A stretch of DNA of 64,000 bases from Acidimicrobiaceae bacterium. Lineage in GTDB: Bacteria; Actinomycetota; Acidimicrobiia; Acidimicrobiales; Poriferisodalaceae. The notes under the pieces are model-generated. The model made no database searches, was not told where the DNA came from, and worked only from the letters and a program-made list of their open reading frames with translations. The position numbers and the translations under genes are program-made. Shown in pieces: positions 52,137-60,917 of this stretch; within the stretch, counting starts at the first letter, position 1, and the number at the start of each line of letters is the position of its first letter. The stretch spans positions 1-64,000 of the forward strand of contig CAJJCB010000017.1 in NCBI GenBank assembly GCA_905182565.1. The letters run 5' to 3'.

Positions 52137-52531
52137 TGACGTTTAGCGACGAGTGTCTTGTCGCAGCGAAACGTTCTGCTGATAAGTGCTCTAGGGATAA
52201 GGTATTTAAGGAAACTGGCCTGTACTGGTCTGGTGGGTTTTGGCTTGTCAATTCCAATAACGCACTCGTTTATATTTTGGATGACGGAGTTGTCTTAGGC
52301 GTAGAACAGAGAAATAACCTCTCTGAATTGGTTTGCTCAGATTTCGGTTACAAAGCCTCTGATTCTATGTGGAGCAACATCCTCCTATCTGCTGATACAG
52401 CGGCGATTGGTTTATCTGTCGCTTCAAGTTCAGAGATCACTCGGATAGGAAACCGAAACGTCTTCTGGCGTTACGCTCCAGCTGCTGGAAGGATTCTTAA
52501 ACTGCTTTCGATCGAACTAAAAGATGCTTAA
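52136..52531 (+). CDS. Unrecognised 131-residue protein
   Basis: GTG start overlapping the SDR stop (TAGTG), so it is translated from the same message. The sequence is well-formed (GLYWSGGFWLVNSNNALVYI, a likely beta hairpin; ADTAAIGLSVASSSEITRIG; RYAPAAGRILKLLSIEL at the end) but matches no family I know. No signal peptide or TM segment. Coupling to the SDR suggests a linked role. Confidence 0.55.
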   Translation: MTFSDECLVAAKRSADKCSRDKVFKETGLYWSGGFWLVNSNNALVYILDDGVVLGVEQRNNLSELVCSDFGYKASDSMWSNILLSADTAAIGLSVASSSEITRIGNRNVFWRYAPAAGRILKLLSIELKDA

Positions 52532-52561
52532 TGGAATAATCCTGAGCCAATAAAACTCTTA

Positions 52562-52607
52562 TTCATTTTGCAATAAATGAAAGTGCATCTATTTGCCAGA
52601 ATAGATG
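52562..52607. terminator. Two tandem perfect hairpins before ilvD
   Basis: TTCATTT (52562-52568) pairs with AAATGAA (52575-52581), loop of 6. CATCTATT (52586-52593) pairs with AATAGATG (52600-52607), loop of 6, followed by TTT. The pair sits in the 147-bp spacer before ilvD. They could end the SDR operon or act as a leader attenuator for ilvD. Confidence 0.5.
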
Positions 52608-52678
52608 TTTCGAAGAAATGACCATAGGTATATTCACTTATGGAGCCTTCTGACGGCTTATGGATCTAGGCTGGGTAA

Positions 52679-54514
52679 ATGCCTGAATATCGATCAGTAA
52701 CTTCTACCGGTGGCCGAAATCAAGCAGGGGCTCGAGCCCTGTGGCGAGCAACCGGAATGACAGATGAAGATTTCAAGAAACCGATTATAGCAATATCGAA
52801 TTCCTTCACTCAATTTGTGCCTGGCCATGTTCACTTGAAAGATCTAGGCCAAATGGTTGCTAGAGAAATAGAGAGAGCTGGTGGTGTTGCCAAAGAGTTT
52901 AACACAATTGCAGTAGACGACGGTATTGCAATGGGTCACGACGGGATGCTTTACAGTCTCCCAAGCAGAGACCTGATAGCTGACTCAGTCGAATATATGG
53001 TGAACGCTCATTGTGCTGACGCCCTCGTATGCATTAGCAACTGTGACAAAATAACTCCAGGAATGTTAAACGCTGCAATGCGACTGAACATACCTACGGT
53101 TTTCGTCTCGGGCGGGCCGATGGAGGCGGGTAAAACAAAATTAGCTGAGAACAAAGTGGACCTTATCAGCGTCATGGTTATGGCTGCTGATGACAGCGTT
53201 AGTGATGAAGACCTTGCTGAGGTGGAAATGGCTGGCTGCCCGACCTGTGGCTCATGCTCGGGCATGTTTACAGCTAACTCAATGAACTGTTTGACGGAAG
53301 CGCTGGGTCTGTCTCTTCCAGGTAATGGCACAGTCGTTGCAACTCACTCTGACCGAAGAGAGCTATTTCTCGAAGCTGGCAGAGTGGCTGTAGATTTATG
53401 TCACCGTTATTATCGAGATAATGATGAATCAGTGCTGCCAAGAAACATTGCTACGGTTGAAGCGTTTGAAAATGCTATGACCTTAGACATAGCGATGGGT
53501 GGCTCTACGAATACCATCCTGCATTTATTAGCGGCAGCACAAGAAGCAGAAGTCGACTTCACCATGGCTGACATCGATCGACTATCGAAGAAAGTGCCCA
53601 ACGTTTGCAAAGTCGCTCCAGCTACTGAATTTTTCCATGTCGAAGACGTCCATAGAGCAGGTGGCGTCATGGGCATCCTTGGCGAATTGGATAGAGGAGG
53701 GCTAATTAAAACTGAGGTTTCCACTGTGCACGAAGCAACTCTTGGAGATGCAATTGCCAAGTACGATGTCGCAACAAACTCAGATGAGAAATTACATGAG
53801 TTCTTCCGAGCTGGGCCTGCAGGCATACCCACGCAGGAAGCGTTTAGTCAAAGCGAAAGATATAAGACTCTCGACTTAGACCGGAAGCAAGGGTGCATCC
53901 GATCGGTAGAGAACGCGTATAGCACCGATGGCGGCTTAGCGGTACTCTATGGAAACCTCGCTGAAGACGGGTGCGTGGTGAAAACAGCTGGAGTTGATGA
54001 TGATAATCTGACGTTCAGTGGCCCAGCACACCTTGTTGAAAGTCAAGATGAAGCTGTCGACCATATCTTAAATGACAAGGTGAAAGCTGGAGCAGTGGTA
54101 GTCATAAGGTACGAGGGCCCTCGAGGAGGTCCGGGAATGCAAGAGATGCTGTACCCGACTTCATACCTCAAGGCTCGGGGTCTTGGAAAAGCGTGCGCTC
54201 TTCTAACTGACGGCCGATTCTCTGGCGGTACTTCAGGATTGTCAATAGGTCACGTATCACCAGAAGCTGCTGCGGGCGGCACGATAGGCCTCGTCAAAGA
54301 CGGTGACAACATAAGCATCGATATCCCTAACAGGATAATCAGTCTTGACGTTTCACCAACGGAGCTACAACGCCGACGCGAGATACAAGATGAGCTCGGC
54401 TGGAAACCTGAAATGCATCGACCTAGAAAGGTTTCTGCTGCTCTACAGGCATACGCATTGATGACGACAAGCGCCGATAGGGGAGCAGTTCGTGATCTCA
54501 GCCAGTTGCTATAA
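52679..54514 (+). CDS. ilvD: Dihydroxy-acid dehydratase
   Basis: 611 residues; catalyses the dehydration of 2,3-dihydroxy-isovalerate and -methylvalerate in valine/isoleucine synthesis. [20 protein letters not shown] at the start, [10 protein letters not shown] and [20 protein letters not shown] give the Fe-S Cys residues. The C-terminal [19 protein letters not shown] and [22 protein letters not shown] are invariant-type motifs. No strong ribosome-binding site precedes ATG 52679, so translation may be leaderless or weak. Housekeeping gene. Confidence 0.95.
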   Translation: MPEYRSVTSTGGRNQAGARALWRATGMTDEDFKKPIIAISNSFTQFVPGHVHLKDLGQMVAREIERAGGVAKEFNTIAVDDGIAMGHDGMLYSLPSRDLIADSVEYMVNAHCADALVCISNCDKITPGMLNAAMRLNIPTVFVSGGPMEAGKTKLAENKVDLISVMVMAADDSVSDEDLAEVEMAGCPTCGSCSGMFTANSMNCLTEALGLSLPGNGTVVATHSDRRELFLEAGRVAVDLCHRYYRDNDESVLPRNIATVEAFENAMTLDIAMGGSTNTILHLLAAAQEAEVDFTMADIDRLSKKVPNVCKVAPATEFFHVEDVHRAGGVMGILGELDRGGLIKTEVSTVHEATLGDAIAKYDVATNSDEKLHEFFRAGPAGIPTQEAFSQSERYKTLDLDRKQGCIRSVENAYSTDGGLAVLYGNLAEDGCVVKTAGVDDDNLTFSGPAHLVESQDEAVDHILNDKVKAGAVVVIRYEGPRGGPGMQEMLYPTSYLKARGLGKACALLTDGRFSGGTSGLSIGHVSPEAAAGGTIGLVKDGDNISIDIPNRIISLDVSPTELQRRREIQDELGWKPEMHRPRKVSAALQAYALMTTSADRGAVRDLSQLL

Positions 54515-54561
54515 GCGATCTAGCGGCATTTCGAACAAGCTAACTAACGAATGAGTATCGA

Positions 54562-55794
54562 ATGTCTAGAGGAACATTTGCGTCGCTTGCTATTCCGCCT
54601 TTCAGGAGATTATGGATAGGCACGTCCGTCTACTTTCTTGCACTATTTACCCTATTCATAGGGCGTGGAATTCTAGCCAAAGAGCTAAGCGGTTCTAACG
54701 CAGCACTAGGCGCCGTGGTTATGTGCTTCGGGGTAACAGGACTTGTGGTCACACCTTACGGAGGGGTCCTTGCCGACCGCTTCCCCAAACGAACAGTTAT
54801 TCTCGCAGCTACAACGCTTCTGCTGATTTCTAGCATCGGAGTTGCAATCGCCTTACAGTTCGAATTTATTCAATTCTGGATGTTGCTAGTGGCTGCATCG
54901 CTGCAAGGAATCGCCTTTAGCGGTTTAACACCGGCAAGAATGGCATTCACAGCAGACCTTGTTGGGGTCAACGAACTGCCAAATGGGATTGTTCTATCGC
55001 AAGTATCAATGAATATTACCTTCGTTCTCGGCCCGTTAATAGCTGGAGTAATGCTTGGGGTTCCTGAGCTTGGTATTCGCTGGGTTTACTGGACTAGTGT
55101 TTTATTAACTATTGTTGCGATCTTAATTTTTGTCACATTACCACCAGGCAAACCCAGCGCTACGAGCAGAGATCATTCTCCGTTGTTCGATCTCAGTGAG
55201 GGGATAAAGTACGCAAGATCTCATGACCTACTTCCGGTGCTTCTTGCAACCGGAATATTAGTTCTTGCATTCGGGTTTCCATACATGGCATTTCTGCCAA
55301 GCGTTTCAGAGGACTTGTTTGATGCCGGTCCGAAGGGCTACGCATGGCTAGCTGCTATCGGAGCGATTGGTGGCGTAGGCGGCACACTGGCTATTGCGGG
55401 TATAACTAAAAGTCCGAAGATCTGGCGAACACACTATTTGTCCGCTCTTGGGTTCGGTCTTGGTGTAATAGGTTTAGGTCTGTCCCCTAACCTTATAACC
55501 GCCTATTGCGTCGTGTTCTGGCTAGGTGCTTGGTCGTCGGTATTTCGAGCACTCAATCCAGCGTTGGCTCTATCGGTAAGCGATCCTCGTTTGCATGGTC
55601 GAATGCAATCGCTAGTCCAACTTGGCTATAGTTTTTTTGGTGTTGCAGCGCTGCCCTTAGGAATATTGGCTGATTCTATAGGTCTTCGAAAAACTCTAGT
55701 TCTTATGGGAGTTGCAGTTATCTGTATAGGATTCGTATCTAATCGTTCCAGTGCTCTTCGCACTCAATCATCGAAAGCCAGAAGTGGTTTGTGA
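54562..55794 (+). CDS. MFS transporter, EntS-like exporter
   Basis: 410 residues with about 11-12 hydrophobic segments. FRRLWIGTSVYFLALFTLFIGRGILAKELSG and GVLADRFPKRTVILAA (the G-x3-D-R-x-x-R/K MFS loop) are typical of the MFS_3 / enterobactin-exporter-like group. It probably pumps a small molecule out, driven by proton motive force. The ATG of the next gene overlaps its stop region. Substrate unknown. Confidence 0.87.
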   Translation: MSRGTFASLAIPPFRRLWIGTSVYFLALFTLFIGRGILAKELSGSNAALGAVVMCFGVTGLVVTPYGGVLADRFPKRTVILAATTLLLISSIGVAIALQFEFIQFWMLLVAASLQGIAFSGLTPARMAFTADLVGVNELPNGIVLSQVSMNITFVLGPLIAGVMLGVPELGIRWVYWTSVLLTIVAILIFVTLPPGKPSATSRDHSPLFDLSEGIKYARSHDLLPVLLATGILVLAFGFPYMAFLPSVSEDLFDAGPKGYAWLAAIGAIGGVGGTLAIAGITKSPKIWRTHYLSALGFGLGVIGLGLSPNLITAYCVVFWLGAWSSVFRALNPALALSVSDPRLHGRMQSLVQLGYSFFGVAALPLGILADSIGLRKTLVLMGVAVICIGFVSNRSSALRTQSSKARSGL

Positions 55795-55795
55795 T

Positions 55796-56584
55796 ATGGA
55801 AATTTTTGGAGTAGTTAACGTCTCAGGGGATTCATTAGCAGGTTTCTCTGTATGTAGATCCGCAGCTGAGGCGGCAGAGTACGGAGCGAAGCTGCTTGAA
55901 CAAGGCGCTGACCATCTCGATATCGGTGCGCAAGCATCGCATGGCGCAGCCAGTTTTGTCAGTCCTGAGCAAGAATGGGCTCTTCTCGAAGGACCACTTT
56001 CGGCACTAGTTAACCTTGGAGTCATTGTTTCAGTAGACACATGGCAACCCGAGACCGCCAGATGGGCTCTAGATGCGGGGGCTTCTATCTTGAACGCCAC
56101 TGATGCTCTACAAAAAGACGCAATGATCGAACTCGCTGCAGAACGCGAAGTGCCGATTATCTTACCGTTCATGATTGGACCGGATCCGCGCCATCTCAAA
56201 CGAGTTGAAGGCGACCCAGTGCAAGTAATGATCGACTGGTTTGACCTCCAACTTGAACGCGCCGAGCGATTCGGTGTGCGAGACCGAATTATGCTTGACC
56301 CTGGAACTGGTTTTGCTCCTGTGGGTTGGGAATGGGAAGACAGATACGAATATCAAAAATTGGTATACCGTGGCCTAAGTCGGCTACGTAAATTTGAACT
56401 GCCGATTTTTGTGCCAATCGCCTGGAAGCAAACACCAGACCGATTGGAACTAGTCGACATTGTCCTGGAACAAGAAGTTGAGTATGTGCGAGCCCATATT
56501 CCTCGCCAAATTCGAGAACGCCACGAAGCAATACGTTCAGGATCTCCTCTGCCCGTAACTGACGTTTGGCCGGGGTTTGAGTGA
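55796..56584 (+). CDS. Dihydropteroate synthase-like protein
   Basis: 262 residues from ATG 55796, next to the MFS stop; a longer frame starts at 55751 inside that gene. The TIM barrel resembles FolP (EIFGVVNVSGDS, LEQGADHLDIGAQAS, SVDTWQPETARWALDAGASILN, RIMLDPGTGFAP), but the usual NVTPDSF is NVSGDSLAGF. That suggests a paralogue rather than the folate enzyme itself. Pairing with an exporter may hint at a specialised pathway. Function uncertain. Confidence 0.78.
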   Translation: MEIFGVVNVSGDSLAGFSVCRSAAEAAEYGAKLLEQGADHLDIGAQASHGAASFVSPEQEWALLEGPLSALVNLGVIVSVDTWQPETARWALDAGASILNATDALQKDAMIELAAEREVPIILPFMIGPDPRHLKRVEGDPVQVMIDWFDLQLERAERFGVRDRIMLDPGTGFAPVGWEWEDRYEYQKLVYRGLSRLRKFELPIFVPIAWKQTPDRLELVDIVLEQEVEYVRAHIPRQIRERHEAIRSGSPLPVTDVWPGFE

Positions 56585-56726
56585 ACGTACAAAAACTAGG
56601 TTCACGAAAATCACTTTGCGAATGAGTTTTTAATAAAGTTTCTAGTAGCTAGCAATTGCCTCTATTAGGACCCAGACAATTCCTCAATCTTAAATACTTT
56701 ATAGGAAATGAAGAAATGGTTGCGAA

Positions 56727-57275
56727 ATGACTATTAACCACCGTAATTATGTCAAAGCTCTGTTTGGCTTTGATGCGGTAGTCCAGAGAACTTCGGACAA
56801 TGAATGGATGAACCCATCGCCTTGTGTCGATTGGTCGGCCCTCGATGTTTTGGCGCACAATATCGGTATGTGCCGAATGATCACTGGGTTTGTGAACGGA
56901 GAGGGTGCATCAGTCTCCGACCATCCAAAAATTAAGAACCCCAAGCAAGAATGGCTCATTGCGCGTGATGAAGTACTCGAAGCCCTCGATCGAAAGGAAA
57001 TACTACAAACACGAGCGGACACGCCATGGGGGAATTTAACTATCGAAAAGTTCTTGGGAGTTGTCGTCGTCGACCCGTTGACACATACATTCGATCTGGC
57101 TCGAGCTGTAGGCCAAGAGATACGAATTGATGATGCCTTGGCAGCTATCAGTTATGAACGACTTAAAGCGGCAGGTGACTCGATTCGCGGTGAAAAGTTC
57201 GGGTCAGAGATTCAGACAGACGAGAATGACTCTATAGTGCATAAATTCATCGCTGTTACTGGCCGAAAGCCTTAG
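56727..57275 (+). CDS. TIGR03086-family (DinB/maleylpyruvate isomerase-like) protein
   Basis: 182 residues: ALFGFDAVVQRTSDNEWMNPSPCVDWSALDVLAHNIGMCRMI at the start and GVVVVDPLTHTFDLARAVGQ near 112-131 supply the metal-binding His residues of this four-helix fold. Many actinobacterial members are mycothiol-dependent enzymes of unknown substrate. Ferredoxin gene follows after 9 nt, so they may be co-expressed. Confidence 0.82.
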   Translation: MTINHRNYVKALFGFDAVVQRTSDNEWMNPSPCVDWSALDVLAHNIGMCRMITGFVNGEGASVSDHPKIKNPKQEWLIARDEVLEALDRKEILQTRADTPWGNLTIEKFLGVVVVDPLTHTFDLARAVGQEIRIDDALAAISYERLKAAGDSIRGEKFGSEIQTDENDSIVHKFIAVTGRKP

Positions 57276-57284
57276 AGGATTGAG

Positions 57285-57479
57285 ATGCGCATTAAAGTCG
57301 ATACGGAAAAATGTCAAGGACACAACCGATGCTATTCATTGGCGCCAGAGCTATTTGACGTTGATGACTATGGCTACGCTACTGAGATCGATGATGGGAC
57401 AGTCCCATCTGAGCTTGAAGACAAGGCCAAATTAGCGGCTGCAAACTGTCCAGAGTTCGCGATTTCTATTGAAGAATAA
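57285..57479 (+). CDS. Small 3Fe-4S/4Fe-4S ferredoxin
   Basis: 64 residues: KCQGHNRCYSLAPELFDVDDYGYA and a late NCPEFAI give the three-Cys pattern of P450-type ferredoxins (C-x2-H-x2-C ... C-P), which hold a 3Fe-4S cluster and feed electrons to cytochrome P450s or similar oxygenases. No P450 gene is in the window, so its partner is elsewhere. ATG with AGGATTGAG upstream. Confidence 0.9.
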   Translation: MRIKVDTEKCQGHNRCYSLAPELFDVDDYGYATEIDDGTVPSELEDKAKLAAANCPEFAISIEE

Positions 57480-57521
57480 TTTTAAGTTTTCCCATTAGCT
57501 TCGATTGGATAAGGCAGTCTG

Positions 57522-58334
57522 TTGATTAAAAATGACGTATATACTCACGGCCACCAAGCCGCGGCTGTAGAACAACACGCTAGGCGTACAGCAGAAACTT
57601 GTGCGAGTTTTGCCAGAGCGTACATTCGAAGAGACTCAGATATTTTAGATATTGGATGCGGCCCTGCATCAATTACAGTTGGCTTGGCAAACTGGGCTGA
57701 CCAGGGTTCAGTTACTGGGATCGAACCTGAAAAACAAATCTTAAGTAGAGCTGCTGAAACGGTAGCCAAAGCTGAGGCTGAAAATATTACCTTAGAAGAA
57801 GCGTCAGTTTATGAACTGCCCTACGAAGATGATTCATTCGATTTAGCGTATGCACATCAAGTTTTGCAGCATCTCACTGATCCGGTCCTCGCGCTAAAAG
57901 AAATGAAGCGTGTTGTGAAACCAGGGGGATTCATAGCTGTGCGTGATGCAGATTACTACACGATGTGCAGCAATCCTGAGTCCCCGATGATTGATAAATG
58001 GCGTCGCATATATCGTCAAGTTGCTAGACATAATGGCGCTGAGCCGGACGCTGGGCGATATTTACATGGCTGGTGCACTGAAGCTGGCCTGAGCGATCTG
58101 CTGTGCACCGCCTCCGTATGGGTGTTTGCTGAAATCGAAGATCGCCTTAACTGGGGAAATTCATGGGCAGAACGCTGCGTAGCTACCAGCTTTGGCCACC
58201 AGGCAGTTGAGTATGGTTACGCTACGAGTTCAGAGATGCAGGAGATATCAGAGGGTTGGAAAACCTGGGCAGGGTTACCAACAGGATATTTTCATTTTAT
58301 TCACGGCGAAGTCATTGGAATAGTAACCCGTTAG
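57522..58334 (+). CDS. SAM-dependent methyltransferase, UbiE-like
   Basis: 270 residues: ILDIGCGPASITVGLANWA is the SAM loop, SVTGIEPEKQILSRA strand 2, LPYEDDSFDLAYAHQVLQHL motif post I/II and RVVKPGGFIAVRDADY strand 5. This is the Methyltransf_11 / UbiE style used for quinones, sterols and small metabolites. TTG start at 57522. Followed by an acyl-CoA ligase gene after 85 nt. Substrate unknown. Confidence 0.87.
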   Translation: MIKNDVYTHGHQAAAVEQHARRTAETCASFARAYIRRDSDILDIGCGPASITVGLANWADQGSVTGIEPEKQILSRAAETVAKAEAENITLEEASVYELPYEDDSFDLAYAHQVLQHLTDPVLALKEMKRVVKPGGFIAVRDADYYTMCSNPESPMIDKWRRIYRQVARHNGAEPDAGRYLHGWCTEAGLSDLLCTASVWVFAEIEDRLNWGNSWAERCVATSFGHQAVEYGYATSSEMQEISEGWKTWAGLPTGYFHFIHGEVIGIVTR

Positions 58335-58419
58335 TTAGTGTGATCCTGCGATTTCGGGACCAGATAGTTTTGTAACTTTAGGCAACGCTTTTGTATTAAA
58401 ATATTTCTTAGGGGCATTA

Positions 58420-60018
58420 ATGGTAACTGCAATTCCTGATAACTACCCGGCGTTGGTTAAGCGAGCAGCAACTGAATTTGCAAACATAGAAGCAATTAAG
58501 GACGGGGATGTATCGTTAACTTATGCCGAACTATCTGAGCAGATTGATCAGTGCGCTGCTGCTTTAGTCGCATCCGGAATTAAACCTGGTGACAGAGTCG
58601 CTGTTTGGGCGCCTAACACTTGGGAGTGGGTAGTAGCCGGACTATCAGTGCTAAACGCTGGTGCAGTAATGGTTCCGATCAATACTCGCTTCAAAGGTAA
58701 GGAGGCAGCCTACGTATTACGCAAAGCCGAAGTGAAATTACTATTCACCGTAGTGGGTTTCCTTGGAAATGATTACGTCGCTGATTTACGCAAATCAGGC
58801 GAGAACATTGAAAGTCTCCAGGAGATTATTGTTCTCAGAGGCGAACACACCGAAGGGACAGTGCCATTTCAAGCCTTTTTGGAACGATCTGATGAGAACT
58901 ACCTGAGCCAAGTCCGAACCCAAAGCAAACAGGTAAAAGGTGATGATTTGGGTCTGATCATGTTCACTTCGGGGACAACTGGCTTACCGAAAGGCGTATT
59001 GGTGCAGCAGGGACCGATACTGCGCGGGTTTGCTTACTATGCACGTGAACTTAGTATTCGAACAGGTGACCGGATGCTGATAATCAATCCTTTTTTTCAT
59101 GCTTTTGGCTTCAATGGGGCGATAACGCCTTGCTTGATGCATGGTGCCACCATGTTGCCAAACCCTGTTTTTGACGTAGCAGACGTATTGCAACGTATAC
59201 AAGACGATCGAATTACTGTTCTACCAGGACCACCAGCCATCTTTCAAAGTTTAATAAATTCCGGAAGACTTGCCGAATTCGATACAACAAGTTTGCGTTC
59301 AGCCTTAACAGGTGCAGCTAGCATCCCGGTAGAAACCGTAGTCGCAATGCGTGAGCAGCTCGGATTCGAGGTGGTCATAACTGCATACGGAATGACTGAA
59401 ACTCACGGTCTTGTAACTATTTGTTCTGCTGATGATCCTCCCGAGTTAGTTGCCACTACCAGCGGCAAGGCTCTGCCAGGAATCGAAATTCGTCTGGTAG
59501 ATGATAATGGCGTAGACGTTGAACTCGGGACTCCAGGGGAACTACTGGTTCGAGGCTTCTGTGTAATGGGTGGTTATCTGGATGACCCTGAACAGACAAA
59601 GGAGGCGATAGATGAAGATGGATGGCTGAAGACAGGTGATATTTGTGTCATGGACGCAAACGGGTACATCGACATAACCGACCGAAAAAAAGACATGTTC
59701 ATTAACGGAGGATTCAACGCGTACCCAGCGGAAATCGAACAGATGATGTTAGACCACTCAGATATTGGTCAAGTAGCCGTCATAGGAGTACCCGATGAGC
59801 GTTTAGGAGAGGTCGGAGCTGCTTTCGTTGTTCCGACGCCGACTAGTAATCCAAATGTCGAGCAAATTCTTGGGTGGTGCCGTGAGCAGATGGCGAACTA
59901 CAAAGCCCCTCGGTATTGCTGGATAGTTGACTCATTGCCGCTTAATCCCTCTAACAAGGTACTTAAAACAGATCTTAGAGACATGGCAAAAAATTTACTT
60001 AATGAAGCGTCGAGCTAG
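58420..60018 (+). CDS. Acyl-CoA ligase, FadD3-like
   Basis: 532 residues of the ANL family: IMFTSGTTGLPKGVLVQQGP, AYGMTETHGLVTI, LKTGDICVMDANGYIDITDR and a late LNPSNKVLKTDLR. The segment VPINTRFKGKEAAYVLRKAEVKLLFTVVGFLGNDYVADLRK closely follows FadD3, which activates the indanedione propionate left after steroid rings A/B are removed. With the SDR and FadE genes nearby a steroid- or terpenoid-type route is plausible but not proven. ATG at 58420. Confidence 0.86.
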   Translation: MVTAIPDNYPALVKRAATEFANIEAIKDGDVSLTYAELSEQIDQCAAALVASGIKPGDRVAVWAPNTWEWVVAGLSVLNAGAVMVPINTRFKGKEAAYVLRKAEVKLLFTVVGFLGNDYVADLRKSGENIESLQEIIVLRGEHTEGTVPFQAFLERSDENYLSQVRTQSKQVKGDDLGLIMFTSGTTGLPKGVLVQQGPILRGFAYYARELSIRTGDRMLIINPFFHAFGFNGAITPCLMHGATMLPNPVFDVADVLQRIQDDRITVLPGPPAIFQSLINSGRLAEFDTTSLRSALTGAASIPVETVVAMREQLGFEVVITAYGMTETHGLVTICSADDPPELVATTSGKALPGIEIRLVDDNGVDVELGTPGELLVRGFCVMGGYLDDPEQTKEAIDEDGWLKTGDICVMDANGYIDITDRKKDMFINGGFNAYPAEIEQMMLDHSDIGQVAVIGVPDERLGEVGAAFVVPTPTSNPNVEQILGWCREQMANYKAPRYCWIVDSLPLNPSNKVLKTDLRDMAKNLLNEASS

Positions 60019-60036
60019 CCTCATTCGGGCTTAAAA

Positions 60037-60816
60037 TTAATTGAGAAAATCTGGATTTTCGTCGAAAGTCTTCTCATAGATCGGCTGATAGCTATACCAT
60101 CCAGCAGCATGACTGCCAACTTGATCAGCGGTGTGTCTCGCTACTTCCTCACGAATCAGAATCGGGTTTCCTGCTGCCTCAGCTAAGAGCTGAGACTGGC
60201 ATGACCTTTCCATCGTGATAAACCACCAGGCGGCCTCATCGACAGAATGACCCACCGTTAAGAGCCCATGATTCTGTAAAATCACAGCTTTGTTATCTCC
60301 CAAAGCGTCGCCAATCCGATCACCCTCATTCACGTCAAGCACGACACCTGTGAAATCATCAAACAAAGCATGATCTTCGTAGAACGCGCATGAGTCTTGA
60401 GTCAAAGGATCCAGCTTTCGTCCCAGCGAAGACCAACTTTTACCATATAGCGAGTGGGTATGTGCTGCAGCAACCACATCCGGCCGAGCCATATGAACCC
60501 GACTATGTATCGCAAAGGCAGCTTGGTTCAGTGGGTATTCGCCCTCGACGATTTCCCCATGATGATTTACGAGAAGAAGGTCAGAAGCCTTAATCTTTCC
60601 GAACGGAACGCCAAAAGGATTGACCCAAAAATGGTCGGTTAACTCAGGATCCCTAGCAGTTACATGCCCGGCTAATCCTTCCTCGAACCCAAACTTTGCG
60701 AATACGCGAAAGACTGAAGCGAGTCGCTGTTTCCTATGGTTACGCTCAGCCTCAACAGAGTCAAAAACTGGAGCCGTGGGAATTCTAAGAATCTCAGATT
60801 GTGCTGTATCCGTCAT
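60037..60816 (-). CDS. Class II aldolase/adducin family protein
   Basis: 259 residues: HVTARDPELTDHFWVNPFGVPFGKIKASDLLLVNHHGEIVEG, then AAAHTHSLYGKSWSSLGR (metal His-x-His) and AVILQNHGLLTVGHSVDEAAWWF (third His). Members are aldolases (FucA type) or decarboxylase/hydratase relatives; substrate not readable. Convergent with the FadD3-like gene and divergent from the fused CoA transferase. Confidence 0.87.
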   Translation of the reverse strand: MTDTAQSEILRIPTAPVFDSVEAERNHRKQRLASVFRVFAKFGFEEGLAGHVTARDPELTDHFWVNPFGVPFGKIKASDLLLVNHHGEIVEGEYPLNQAAFAIHSRVHMARPDVVAAAHTHSLYGKSWSSLGRKLDPLTQDSCAFYEDHALFDDFTGVVLDVNEGDRIGDALGDNKAVILQNHGLLTVGHSVDEAAWWFITMERSCQSQLLAEAAGNPILIREEVARHTADQVGSHAAGWYSYQPIYEKTFDENPDFLN

Positions 60817-60917
60817 AGATCTTAATTGTAGAACGTATAAAGTCGTCTCTGTCGACTAAAACTATTTTCTTGATGTTTCTAGGTTCGTAGAGCGATGCTT
60901 GTTATTTGGGAGGTTAC

